Assembly (NCBI RefSeq): GCF_040459645.1
Contig: NZ_JARVHQ010000003.1
Coordinates: 124,001 to 188,000 of the forward strand
Direction of reading: 5' to 3'
Length of the DNA: 64,000 nucleotides
DNA from: Bacillus cereus group sp. RP43
Lineage (GTDB): Bacteria; Bacillota; Bacilli; Bacillales; Bacillaceae_G
The translations under genes were made by a program, and so were the position numbers. Positions 53,632 through 62,543 of the stretch are shown in pieces. The notes under the pieces are model-generated. The model had not been told where the DNA came from. It made no database searches and saw nothing but the letters and a program-made list of their open reading frames with translations. Positions within the stretch are counted from its first letter, which is position 1. Each line of letters opens with the position of its first letter.

Positions 53632-54361
53632 CTCGTTGATCCATCTGGTCTAAATCTTTTAGAGATAAGTATCCGAAATCTCGAATACATAAATCTCCTG
53701 GGCATAAGGTATCTAAACACTCTGTACCAAAGGTTTTATCATTATTTTTACCTGGTTCCATTTGAAAATTGAGGAATTTCCCACTATGTAAATCATACTC
53801 TAGTTGAATCTTAATACCGGCTGTTTGTGCACATCCTCCTGAACCAGGATAAATAGGGGATAAATGATTGGGTACTTGAAAAATAGTAGCATCTAAAATA
53901 CTTATACGTTGAAAATAAGAAGTATATTGGTTTTGGATTTGAGACGAATCGTTTAGTTAGCTTTTGACTAAAAGAGAGAATATACGCTGTAGAAATAAAA
54001 CAGCGCATCGGTTAAAACGTTGATTAAGTCCTTCTGGACTCATGAGTGTAGCTGTATTTGCATAAAGCTGACTACATAATCGAGTGAGAGAATCGCTTGC
54101 TACATGTCGACTGATCCAAATACATAAAGCAGCCATATCTCGTGCGCCATACTTACTTTTACGTTTTACAAAACCTGTCTCCTGTGCGAGTTGTTGGAAG
54201 ATATGTGGAGATAGATATCGCTGTAGTTCTTCAGCGAATAAATGAAACTCATCTTGAATCGATAGATTCATACAAAAACGCCATCCTTTCTGTATATTTC
54301 TACAAAAAGAATAGCGTTTTTTTCGTTTTATGGATACAATTTTTTAGCTTGATGGATGTGG
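53632..54361 (-). pseudogene. IS231-type element, truncated
   Basis: From the right IS231 end (TTAGCTTGATGG, about 54345-54356) the minus strand encodes the transposase N-terminus ([20 protein letters not shown], to 53957), then in another frame [17 protein letters not shown] and [17 protein letters not shown] segments. It stops at the Tn3 terminal repeat at 53632. The N-terminal part is nearly the same as the intact copy at 40663-42093. Confidence 0.8.
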
Positions 54362-54388
54362 CATCCTACCCCATATATGAATTTATAC

Positions 54389-54763
54389 TTATTTATTTAC
54401 TGGAATTACACTAAAAAAAGATTTTAATTTAGAGAATGCTTCTAAATCTCCCATTGTTGAAAAAATTTCTTCTTCTTTAAGATGAACAACAATTGAAGGG
54501 ATAGTCTTAAGCATCCCAATAGATTGTTTCTTTTCATTAATCTTCATTATTTCTTTATAATCAATTTCAATAAGAACCTTATTTACTTTCATTACTTCTG
54601 TATAAAAAAACATTCTCATATTCGTTGCTACTAAAGTTCCAGGTATATTAGGGCTATTAAACACATTACCAGCTAATATTGAAAGCCCGCTTTGGTTTTT
54701 ATAATACGCTTGAATATAATTTTTCACCAATTCATTCTCATACAACAGATCTTGTTTTATCAT
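54389..54763 (-). CDS. YokE-like PH-domain protein
   Basis: 124 residues. The central part (IPGTLVATNMRMFFYTEVMK, VLIEIDYKEIMKINEKKQSI, PSIVVHLKEEEIFSTMGD) matches the bacterial PH-like fold of the YokE type. No signal or membrane segment. Small cytosolic protein of unknown role, common in bacilli and their phages. Good Shine-Dalgarno (GGAGA). Confidence 0.7.
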   Translation of the reverse strand: MIKQDLLYENELVKNYIQAYYKNQSGLSILAGNVFNSPNIPGTLVATNMRMFFYTEVMKVNKVLIEIDYKEIMKINEKKQSIGMLKTIPSIVVHLKEEEIFSTMGDLEAFSKLKSFFSVIPVNK

Positions 54764-54913
54764 AAATATCTCTCCTTATATGGAAATAAAATAACTAATA
54801 ATAAATTATTATGATATTTTTTAAAAAACTTTATATTAGTATATTACCATTAAATATCGCTATAAAGATTCTTTAATTTTATTATTAATGAAATTAATTA
54901 AAGGTGTACCGCC

Positions 54914-54976
54914 CCATGCCCATCAAGCTAAAATTTCATTTTAGGGTAATTCTGAATTCTTAAGTTGATGGGCATG
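54914..54976. mobile_element. IS231-derived MITE inserted in a Tn3-type tip
   Basis: About 63 bp consisting of little more than two IS231 ends (CCATGCCCATCAAGCTAA and TTAAGTTGATGGGCAT). It is flanked by GGTGTACCGCC and GGGATACCGCC, an 11-bp direct repeat with two mismatches, the length IS231 normally duplicates. The right copy is the tip of the Tn3-type repeat at 54977. Confidence 0.7.
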
Positions 54977-55023
54977 GGATACCGCCAGCATTTCGGAAAA
55001 AAACACGCTAAGCAAAAACATAC

Positions 55024-55051
55024 AATAAGCTGTCCATATGGACAGCTTATT
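55024..55051. terminator. 28-bp perfect palindrome
   Basis: AATAAGCTGTCCAT and its exact complement, just inside the left Tn3-type end and about 40 bp past the end of the membrane gene. Likely terminator stem. Confidence 0.5.
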
Positions 55052-55087
55052 TACATAATTATCGTTATTGGAAGTCATTTAAAAATT

Positions 55088-55505
55088 TTATATGTCGATT
55101 TTTTCTTTGCCCTTGCGGATAAACCACCGTATCAAAGCTAAAAGTAGTATGAAAAGCGGTATTATTTGAATAAAGAAAAATCTTTTCCAAAAATAAAGTG
55201 GATTATTATATGTAAATTCTGTTGCCGCCTCATTTGTATAAGAAAGAAACAAACGAACCTACCAAACAAGAAATTGGAATTGTGAGTAGATTTATCGCTA
55301 AACAGATCATTATCAATGATAGATTTTTAGCCTTAATTTTTGGTGAAACAGACATGAAAAATAAAAATATTGAAGTGCCGGATATAAGAAAAAATGGTAT
55401 TACATAAAAAATTAACATAATATTCTCCATGATTTTGATTGTACCATTAGCAAAGACAATTTTGTGCAAATTTGTATGAATAGGGTATTCATAATCAGTT
55501 AACAT
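55088..55505 (-). pseudogene. Small membrane protein, frameshifted
   Basis: The first frame (55230-55505) gives 91 residues with two or three membrane helices (IMLIFYVIPFFLISGTSIFL, LSLIMICLAINLLTIPISCL). A shift near 55235 joins it to a second frame (SYTNEAATEF, FIQIIPLFILLLALIRWFIR, KGKEKIDI) with another helix and a basic end at 55088. The original would be about 139 residues with four helices. No family recognised. It is the sole cargo of the mini-element. Confidence 0.55.
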
Positions 55506-55869
55506 AACGTCCTATTATCGGTAGCAAGAAAAAAGCGAATCCCTATTTTCAAAAGGAATTCGCCTTTTTCTTTTTCTATAACCCTATTCATATACTTCCC
55601 TATACTGGCGCGGTTTTAGAGTTCTCCTTTGTTACTGAATGAGCCGAAAAACTGTATAGAACCTTGCATACTCTTAGCGTGGTTATTTTCCTAAATGCTG
55701 GCGGTACTCCTTATTTAAGAATATGGCCCGATTGCTGAACTATTGAGGAGATAGCTTTAATTGGATATATTACCTAAAGTGACCCCTCAACCTACGAATC
55801 GTTTCCATACCCCTAGTAAGTGTTATTCATATCTGTAATCGTTGCGCCTATGCTTAATCCGGCATGAAT

Positions 55870-55903
55870 AAAAAGGAAGGTCAGGATACAGACCTTCCTA
55901 CCG
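55870..55903 (-). terminator. Terminator of the AAA ATPase gene
   Basis: On the minus strand AGGAAGGTC TGTATCCT GACCTTCCT followed by TTTTATT, 35 bp past the stop codon. Confidence 0.65.
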
Positions 55904-55934
55904 GCAATCATTTAAAATTAATCAAGGCTGCTTC

Positions 55935-58232
55935 TTAACAAGACTCTGATGGGTTTGGTTCAAATGCGTTAATAAAGTGAGTGTGAGTTAATTTTAAATC
56001 ATCATTCCATATTGCTTCATAAATAGCCTGATTAACAACACTTTCCACATCTGCTCCGGTTTTCAAGTTAAAAAATTCTTTTTCTAGTAATGACTTATCA
56101 TAGGGGAATTCCAATTTTGAAAGATAATAACCGAGTAATGCTCGAATCCCTTCGTGAGTTTGGAAAGGTACTTCCACTTTCAAATCAAAGCGACCGGCTC
56201 TTAGAACAGCATGGTCCATGTTGTTCATATAGTTTGTAGTTCCGACAACCAATACATCGGTTAATTCATCGTATCCATCCATTTGCGAGAGTAGTTCATT
56301 AACTAAGTCAGCTCCGCTTGTGTTGGTTTCCCTAGAAGATGTTATTGCATCAATTTCATCAATAATCATCATACATGGTGCAAGCTCTCTTGCTTTTTCA
56401 AAGTATGTTTTTAACTTGTTAGCAGAGTCACCGTGATATTTGGATAGAATATCGGAGCCTTTTAAAGAAATGACGTTCATGTTTAACTCGGATGCAAGAG
56501 CTTTTGATAAATAAGTCTTCCCTACACCGGTTGGTCCATGTAACAACAGACCTTTAATCTTTCGGACGCCTTTATACTTGTGTTTCATCACCCACGGCTT
56601 AATCAACTTCTTCTCCAGCTCTTTTTTTGTTTCATCGAGTCCAATTACATCTGACCATTTTACGTTGGGCTTATAGGATAATACTTCTCTTCCTGCTGTT
56701 GGGATAATCTTATTCTTTGCCTGTTTAAAATCATCCATAGAAACACAAATGGAAGCTACATCTGTGATTTCTGACTCTATGTCTTTTACATGTCTTCTTA
56801 GGGAAAATAAAGCAGCCTCTTTGCATAGTGCAGCAATATCCGCTCCGACGTATCCATGCAAGGTCTTTGCTAATTGGGTTAAGTCAACATCCTCGGATAA
56901 GGGCATCTCTCGACTGTGAATTTTTAAAATCTCTTCCCTTCCCTTTTCATCTGGCGGAGCAACATAAATTTCGAAGTCAAATCTTCCTGGTCTCCTTAAC
57001 GCGGGATCTAAACTATTCTGGCGATTAGTTGCAGCCATTACGATAACCTGCTCTCTCTCTTGCATTCCGTCCATTAACGTTAATAATTGAGTGACGATTT
57101 TATTGTAATGAACTTCTGTGTGACTATCCCCGCGTTTAGAGGCAATTGCGTCGATTTCATCAAAGAAAATTATCGAGGGTGCATTATTTTTAGCAGTATT
57201 AAATATTTCTCTTAGTTTTCTTTCTGACTCACCAAAATATTTATCTAAGATTTCTGGACCGTTTACCGTATAAAAGTTCATGGATGTTTCATTAGCAACC
57301 GCTTTGGCTAATTGGGTTTTTCCGGTTCCTGGTGGTCCATAAAATAAAATTCCTTTATACGCGGAAATTCCGAGATGTTCAAACACTTCAGGATACTTAA
57401 ATGGTATTTCAACGCTTTCACGAACCATACGGATTTCCTGATCGAGTCCACCTATATCATTGTATGAAATATTTGTGGTTTCAGGAGTAGGTTCACCTTT
57501 TTCTTTATCCTCGCCGTCTAAATTGATGGATAGGGAATAGCGATTTTTCTCGTTCTCTCGCCATTTCATTTCTCCTATTGTTCGAACAATAGGAACGACT
57601 CCTGACTCATCTAATATAAACTTCTCATTCTCATTCAAATCAATATCGGAAGGGAGTTCATTTACCATGCGGATTAAGTCATCTTGGTTAAAAAACGGGC
57701 ACAACGTAATAAGTTTCTTCTTGGATTCTGCTAGCAATAGTTTAATGATGCGTTCTTTATCCACATGAAAAGTCTTATTTTCCTTATCCAAATTCCCCTG
57801 CCGATACCATATGTTTCGGATTTCGTCCCCATAATAATAGCCTTCAGACCATTCAAAGTCCCTTAACACTACATCTAATCGTTTGCATCCAAAGTACTTC
57901 CCTTGATCATAATCGCTTAGACCTTCACTGCAATACTCATCTGGTAACAAGCTTTCGTTTCGCCTTTTAGAGCAGTCTAATGTTTGTTTTAGTGTGTTTA
58001 ATTCATTTGTACCTGCTGGTTCGTCGTTAACAAATAACTCTGTGCTTTTCCAACCCCTTACGCTTTCCCAAAGTTTTAAAGCCTTCGGTAGTGATTCGAG
58101 GCTGTAATCCGCTTTATGGATAAGGCTTTTTCCTATGATTTCTTCTTCGTAACGAGTTGAGTATTTTTTTGCCCTGCGGACAGCTAAATTGTAATTTTGG
58201 GAAGAACTTTTCCCAAAGTATATTTTTATCAT
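55935..58232 (-). CDS. CDC48-like protein with two AAA+ ATPase domains
   Basis: 765 residues. Residues 1-250 are an N-terminal region with no recognised domain (not the CDC48 N fold) and several Cys. D1: GGLDQEIRMVRESVEIPF, Walker A GPPGTGKT (299-306), Walker B IIFFDEID (354-361), ATNRQNSLDPALRRPGRFDF (sensor and Arg finger). D2: GLDETKKELEKKLIKPW, Walker A GPTGVGKT (about 565), Walker B MMIIDEIDAIT, and LRAGRFD. Both sites look active. Such double-ring machines unfold or extract proteins. They are unusual on bacilli plasmids. A GGGGGGG tract 6 bases before the ATG serves as the binding site. A partner may be the protease-like gene at 60718. Confidence 0.85.
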   Translation of the reverse strand: MIKIYFGKSSSQNYNLAVRRAKKYSTRYEEEIIGKSLIHKADYSLESLPKALKLWESVRGWKSTELFVNDEPAGTNELNTLKQTLDCSKRRNESLLPDEYCSEGLSDYDQGKYFGCKRLDVVLRDFEWSEGYYYGDEIRNIWYRQGNLDKENKTFHVDKERIIKLLLAESKKKLITLCPFFNQDDLIRMVNELPSDIDLNENEKFILDESGVVPIVRTIGEMKWRENEKNRYSLSINLDGEDKEKGEPTPETTNISYNDIGGLDQEIRMVRESVEIPFKYPEVFEHLGISAYKGILFYGPPGTGKTQLAKAVANETSMNFYTVNGPEILDKYFGESERKLREIFNTAKNNAPSIIFFDEIDAIASKRGDSHTEVHYNKIVTQLLTLMDGMQEREQVIVMAATNRQNSLDPALRRPGRFDFEIYVAPPDEKGREEILKIHSREMPLSEDVDLTQLAKTLHGYVGADIAALCKEAALFSLRRHVKDIESEITDVASICVSMDDFKQAKNKIIPTAGREVLSYKPNVKWSDVIGLDETKKELEKKLIKPWVMKHKYKGVRKIKGLLLHGPTGVGKTYLSKALASELNMNVISLKGSDILSKYHGDSANKLKTYFEKARELAPCMMIIDEIDAITSSRETNTSGADLVNELLSQMDGYDELTDVLVVGTTNYMNNMDHAVLRAGRFDLKVEVPFQTHEGIRALLGYYLSKLEFPYDKSLLEKEFFNLKTGADVESVVNQAIYEAIWNDDLKLTHTHFINAFEPNPSESC

Positions 58233-58465
58233 GTGTAGCCCCCCCGTTGCTTGAATAAACTCTTGTTAACTCTATTTTGAATCCATAACATTCCAATTCG
58301 CAACCATTTTTTAAACAAACAATTAACCTTAGTTACATAAAGGCTTTGTTAAATATCGTTATTGATTTTTTAGCCATAGAAAACCCGAATTTTATCTTGG
58401 TTCTTAAGTTCTTTCTTGAACTAATGCTCCCGTTCGTTAAAGAAGGCATTAAAATAATTATTTAA

Positions 58466-58515
58466 TTAAATGCTAAAAGCAGCGAGATTTCACTTTCGAA
58501 ATCCACTGCTTTTAT
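58466..58515. terminator. Long hairpin
   Basis: TAAAAGCAGCGAGATTTC ACTTTC GAAATCCACTGCTTTTA, a near-perfect stem in the spacer upstream of the AAA gene; probable terminator for the small genes to the right. Confidence 0.5.
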
Positions 58516-58579
58516 ACTTGTTTTTATAAGGGATAGCATCACATGCCCATCAAGCATATATACTATTGCGCTTCTTTTT

Positions 58580-58722
58580 GGGTACCGCCACATCACCATC
58601 AAGTTAAAATTTTAAAATGCCCCAAAAACAAAAAATTAGAATCTTTTATAGCAATGAAGTTCATTTTTATTGTTTTTGGGACAACCTTTTCTGTTAGGCT
58701 GATGGGCATGTGGCGGTACCCC
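58580..58722. mobile_element. IS231-type MITE, about 140 bp
   Basis: Composite ends GGGTACCGCC + ACATCACCATCAAGTTAA on the left and TTAGGCTGATGGGCATGT + GGCGGTACCCC on the right. The interior contains a further inverted repeat (AATGCCCCAAAAACAA / TTGTTTTTGGGACAA). As with the intact IS231, the outer 10-11 bp are inverted, not direct, copies. Its right end removes or borders the 3' end of the 66-residue gene. Confidence 0.6.
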
Positions 58723-58922
58723 TATAGTAGCTTTTTACACTCTAAAATAAAGTCAATATCCTCACAAGTAGTATCCTCATTGTAAATACGTTCAATAACT
58801 TCCGCTGCATACTCTTTATCTTCATATGTTTCTGCTAATCTCTTCATATAGTTTTTTACAATTTGTATTGCTTCTTCCTGATCTAAATTGTTTTTCATTA
58901 ATTCAGGGTTGAAATATCCCAA
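58722..58922 (-). CDS. Hypothetical 66-residue acidic protein
   Basis: The start is probably the TTG at 58922, with AAGGAG 8 bases upstream. Helical, acidic (LDQEEAIQIVKNYMKRLAET, DTTCEDIDFILECKKLL). No family recognised. Its last codons touch the MITE. It may form a small operon with the 64-83-residue frame just upstream. Confidence 0.45.
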   Translation of the reverse strand: MGYFNPELMKNNLDQEEAIQIVKNYMKRLAETYEDKEYAAEVIERIYNEDTTCEDIDFILECKKLL

Positions 58923-58940
58923 TTCGTACACTCCTTTTCA

Positions 58941-59192
58941 TTAATGTAATAATGATTTCGCTCTCTTTTCTCGCATATATACTGCAAATTGTTTCCCTTC
59001 TGTTGCTCCTTGTTTAGCCGTTCCAATATACACTAAATCATCCCATTTGGAAAATGGGACCATTTCACTATATCTTTTCCACTCATCGTTTATGTTCACT
59101 ACATTGTATCGTCCCTCATTTGCTAAGAAACTCATACCAAATTTAAATTGAAATACTAATCCAGTTGCATATTTTATAAGAATTCTTCTCAA
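58941..59192 (-). CDS. Hypothetical protein, probably a C-terminal remnant
   Basis: 83 codons, of which the last 64 (MSFLANEGRYNVVNINDEWK, MVPFSKWDDLVYIGTAKQGA) look like a coherent domain end. The frame begins right at a Tn3-type terminal repeat (59195-59232), so the original N-terminus was likely cut off. No family recognised. Confidence 0.4.
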   Translation of the reverse strand: MRRILIKYATGLVFQFKFGMSFLANEGRYNVVNINDEWKRYSEMVPFSKWDDLVYIGTAKQGATEGKQFAVYMREKRAKSLLH

Positions 59193-59194
59193 GA

Positions 59195-59232
59195 CGGGGT
59201 ACTGCCAACACTTTGAACCCCCACGCTAAGCG
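59195..59232. repeat. Solo Tn3-type terminal inverted repeat
   Basis: GGGGTACTGCCAACACTTTG then AACCCCCACGCTAAGCG, a 38-bp Tn4430-like end facing right. No inverted partner was found to the right within the window. Confidence 0.6.
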
Positions 59233-59240
59233 AAGGATTA

Positions 59241-60439
59241 CTAAACTACTTTTTCAATAGATTGAACAATATAATCGCACACAAACCCATCCACGCTTTG
59301 TTCTAAATTAAATTTCATATTTAAAGTTCTGCTAATTTCATCAATAAACATTGCTAAATAGCCGATATCCGTAGAGTCATTCCTGTCTTTTGTATTAAAA
59401 TATGGAGCGATATTAGTGAATAATTTTTCGCATTCTAGATAATGCTTTTTATCAAAATTTGGAGTGTAATCTGAAAAAATTTGCATTATGTCCAAATCAG
59501 GTAACTCCTCACCAGGGATATTTGCATCTAGATAGTTCTCCCAATAGTTTGTCATAACGTTAACTATGCGCTTATAAATAAGATTCTGTGCTTTTAAAGA
59601 GATATTTGAACTGTTTTTTGTATATTCCATTAATCTTTTTAAGCCAAACCCATTCCAATGCTCAATTCCACCCTCAATAATATACCCACCTCTTAAATCT
59701 TTAGATACTAACTCAACTATCTTATCAAAGTTAATTTTATTATTTTCTTTGTCTATTATTACTTCGATAGGAGGAAATTTACGAGGGCTTTTAACTGATT
59801 TTACTTGGTCAGCACTAGTTATAAAATACTCAATTTGTGCCATCACAATATTTCGGATTTGCTCTGCTTTTAAATATATTCTTTGGTCAAGGTAGCTTTT
59901 GTTTTGTATGTGATGATCAACTGTCGATAAATTATCCTTTTTAGGCTTGTCGTGTTTATCACTCGCTATTTCCAAACAGTAAGCCATTTCAGCTAAGCTT
60001 TCATTGTTGAAATAACTAAGTTGAGTAAATGAATCATTTTCTTTGTTGCTAAAAATCCTCCAAAGTTGACTATCTTTATAACCCTTTAACTCTAGAGATT
60101 CAATTTTTGTAAGCTGCTCTCCTGAATGAACAATAAGTGTTCTTTTAGATCCCATAATCTTTTTAGATATTTCATTGCATTATTTAGTCGATACAGATTG
60201 TTAACAAAATGATCCGCTTTCATGTCTGGAATACCTGATTCATTTCCTATACCTAAAAAACCATTGTCTAATTGGTCGAAATAATCAATACATCCTCGAA
60301 TAATCCAAACCAGAGAAGCTTCTGAATTATGAAAAGTAGTTTCAGTTTGATGTTTTTCTTGATACTCATTAAATTTATCTTTTAAATCTTTTGCCGTGGT
60401 ATTAAATTCTGTTGAAAGTTTCACAATAATTGGCTCCAT
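59241..60439 (-). pseudogene. Unknown protein, two frames (probable frameshift)
   Basis: The upstream frame gives 115 residues (MEPIIVKLSTEFNTTAKDLK... to 60092) and the downstream frame 304 residues from an ATG at 60155 without a good Shine-Dalgarno site. The frames overlap by 64 bp. If joined, the product would be about 395 residues, mostly helical, with an acidic LPDLDIMQIFSDYTPNFD region. I recognise no family. A sequencing or natural frameshift, or a real overlapping pair, are all possible. It lies between the protease-like gene and the AAA gene, all on the minus strand. Confidence 0.5.
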
Positions 60440-60639
60440 TAAATTACTCCATTCATCTAAAATAATTAGTAATTTTATTATATCATTTAGGGTTTTAAGA
60501 CGTTATTTAGCACCTTTTATAATTTGAAACGAACGATACATTTAAAAATACGATGGAAGTAAAAAGTACTGGTAACACACTAGCAAACACCCCAATTATT
60601 CTAATATAACCTTTAATCAATATCAGTGTGAGATGATGA

Positions 60640-60688
60640 ATGAAAAAAAGAGTGGTCAGACAAAATTGACCATTCTTTTTTTCATTCA
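60640..60688 (-). terminator. Terminator of the metallopeptidase gene
   Basis: GAATGAAAAAAAGAATGGTCA...TGACCACTCTTTTTTTCATTC, a long symmetric hairpin 30 bp after the stop codon. Confidence 0.6.
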
Positions 60689-60717
60689 CCTGTACTTGTT
60701 GGACAAAAATCCATAGT

Positions 60718-61449
60718 TTACTCTTCCATTGGTTTTAAGTTTGCTACTGCCATACAATATTTAATCATAATCGCTTCCTTATCTAAATAGTTTTTACTGT
60801 GGTCCCAACCAAAATTATGGAAACATTCATGCAGAATGGTACTTGCCCATATGTTTATTGCATTAGCGTTATCGTAGTCTGAGTTTTCTCCCAGTACGAT
60901 CCCATTAAGAGAAATATTGCAACAACGTAATTGATTAAATGCGTTTAATTCGCCTGTTCCTAAAGTAATCTTATTGCCCTCTGGTTCTTTTTCAAACTTG
61001 TCTATTATTAGCAAATTCCGCTTACTACAACTCTTCTCTAATGAGTCGTTTTTAATTAAACGAAATGCTAAATAAACCGCATAATTAAGAGCGCCCCATT
61101 GGTTCTCATTTTTAATAAATTCCATAAATTTTTGGTCGTAAAAAGGTAAGTTGCTCTCACGAGGACAGGAACCAGACTGAGCGTCATCCATAGGAATCCA
61201 AGTAGTTTGGGACAAAAATTTTATTGCGGAGTGTATTATTTGTACTTGATTATCTGAAAAAGAGTGGTGGACTCTATATATTAAAGAAAAAACTGTCGAA
61301 GGATTAACTTTTAAATGAGGTGGAATTTCATATTCAACCTCATAAGTAGTGTAAGGAATGTTGTTTATTAAATTAGCGGGAGATACAAGTTTTAATCCTT
61401 TTTCTAATAATCCATTGTTTAATGAAATGTTGATTTTGCTATTATCCAT
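60718..61449 (-). CDS. Metzincin-like zinc metallopeptidase
   Basis: 243 residues with GAAGGGG upstream. The motif HECFHNFGWDH near residue 212 fits the metzincin zinc site HExxHxxGxxH exactly. A Met-turn candidate follows at KEAIMIKYCMA. The N-terminal 130 residues carry YRVHHSFSDNQVQIIHSAIK-like strands, as in pappalysin or archaemetzincin-like folds. There is no signal peptide, so it may act inside the cell or be exported by another route. The neighbouring AAA ATPase could feed it substrates; that is inference from position. Confidence 0.65.
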   Translation of the reverse strand: MDNSKINISLNNGLLEKGLKLVSPANLINNIPYTTYEVEYEIPPHLKVNPSTVFSLIYRVHHSFSDNQVQIIHSAIKFLSQTTWIPMDDAQSGSCPRESNLPFYDQKFMEFIKNENQWGALNYAVYLAFRLIKNDSLEKSCSKRNLLIIDKFEKEPEGNKITLGTGELNAFNQLRCCNISLNGIVLGENSDYDNANAINIWASTILHECFHNFGWDHSKNYLDKEAIMIKYCMAVANLKPMEE

Positions 61450-61700
61450 TTATTTTTTTACCCCTTCGTAAAAAATCGAGAATCAATAATAGTTTGTACT
61501 TTCTACTATAAATTATGTAAACATTAATACCTTTAATATATGGTAAGTGTATTTTGCATGTTCTAAACCCTTCTACAATGATTTTATGTTGATAGAGGTA
61601 AGTAAAGCAGCAATTGATTATAGCAAATATATTTGCATGGAATATATAATTAGGTATCACATAACTGTTTTTTATAATAATACATAAAAGGAGAAATATT

Positions 61701-62543
61701 ATGGTTCGATTCTACCTATCTGATTTATTGAAGCGATGTAATTATAACTTAAATAGGACTTTATTAATAAGACACTCCACAAATCATGAACGCTTTGTAA
61801 AGGCTTATGGTGAAGATTCTCTTCGCGAATACACCCAACATCAAGACCCTGGCTTCTTTGATAACTACGAGATAGTTATAGTGTTTTCTGCCGACAAAAG
61901 TACAACAGCGAGATACTTGAAATCGTATGAAGTAAAGCATGGTGAACCGTATCATATATCGAAAGATTGCGCTAAATTCTTATTAGAACCCTATAATAAT
62001 AACATTATGCATCCTTTGTTTGAAATGAATAATGATACATTGAGTGAGTATGAGAACAAGCTATTTATAGATTGGGGAAAAGGTATGAGGTATTGGCAAA
62101 AGGCTACCAATGAGAAACCCATTACACAACTAGCTGATACAAACCAATACAACTTCCCTGGATTTGAAAATATGTCGTTGATGTACAATGAACTAAAGGA
62201 AATGGTTACTAATGGTGATACATATAAGGATTGGCACATAGCTTTAAGTTCTATTAATGCTATATATGCAATAACAGACTGTTCTAACGGCAAACTTTAC
62301 ATAGGTTCTTCATACAATAAGAATGGATTACTTGGGAGATGGAAAGAGTATGTCCATACGATACATGGAGGGAACAACAAACTTATACGTAAACATAAGC
62401 AGGACGCCATGGCTCACTTACAATTACAATACTCCATACTAAAAGTGCTACCTAAAGATATTACACCGTTAGAAGCAGTTGAAGTTGAGAAGAGATATAA
62501 AGAGAAGCTACAAACCGTTAAGTATGGTTACAATGAGAATTAG
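61701..62543 (+). CDS. GIY-YIG nuclease-domain protein
   Basis: 280 residues with AAAGGAG before the ATG. Residues 185-280 are a GIY-YIG domain: AIYAITDCSNGKLYIGSSY, the Arg in LLGRWKEYVHT, HGGNNKL, the Glu in AVEVEKRYKEKL and the KYGYNEN end. The N-terminal 180 residues have no recognised fold (FYLSDLLKRCNYNLNRTLLI, FLLEPYNNNIMHPLF), and probably recognise the target. It is divergent from the metallopeptidase. Proteins of this layout occur in mobile and defence loci. The catalytic residues appear to be present. Confidence 0.85.
   Translation: MVRFYLSDLLKRCNYNLNRTLLIRHSTNHERFVKAYGEDSLREYTQHQDPGFFDNYEIVIVFSADKSTTARYLKSYEVKHGEPYHISKDCAKFLLEPYNNNIMHPLFEMNNDTLSEYENKLFIDWGKGMRYWQKATNEKPITQLADTNQYNFPGFENMSLMYNELKEMVTNGDTYKDWHIALSSINAIYAITDCSNGKLYIGSSYNKNGLLGRWKEYVHTIHGGNNKLIRKHKQDAMAHLQLQYSILKVLPKDITPLEAVEVEKRYKEKLQTVKYGYNEN

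Larger units (their letters stand above)
48327..53632. mobile_element. Tn3-family (Tn4430-like) transposon remnant with passenger genes
   Basis: The left terminal repeat (GGGTTCCCACCCACATTTTA, ACGAAAATATACGCTAAG) and its inverted partner at about 53595-53632 agree at nearly every base over about 38 bp. Inside are the end of a Tn3 transposase and six passenger genes. No resolvase or res site was recognised. IS231 sequence abuts both tips, which fits the known preference of IS231 for Tn4430 ends. Confidence 0.75.
54977..55710. mobile_element. Tn3-type mini-element (TIME-like) around a membrane gene
   Basis: Left repeat GGGATACCGCCAGCATTTCG to ACGCTAAG (54977-55013) and its inverted partner at 55671-55710 (CTCTTAGCGTGG to GGCGGTACTCC) are Tn4430-like ends facing each other 734 bp apart. 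There is no transposase inside, only a broken membrane-protein gene. It would depend on a Tn4430-type transposase in trans. Confidence 0.7.

Noticed and set aside
60507..60689. 60-residue minus-strand hydrophobic frame
   Set aside because: It overlaps the long terminator hairpin of the metallopeptidase gene and has no site; probably chance.
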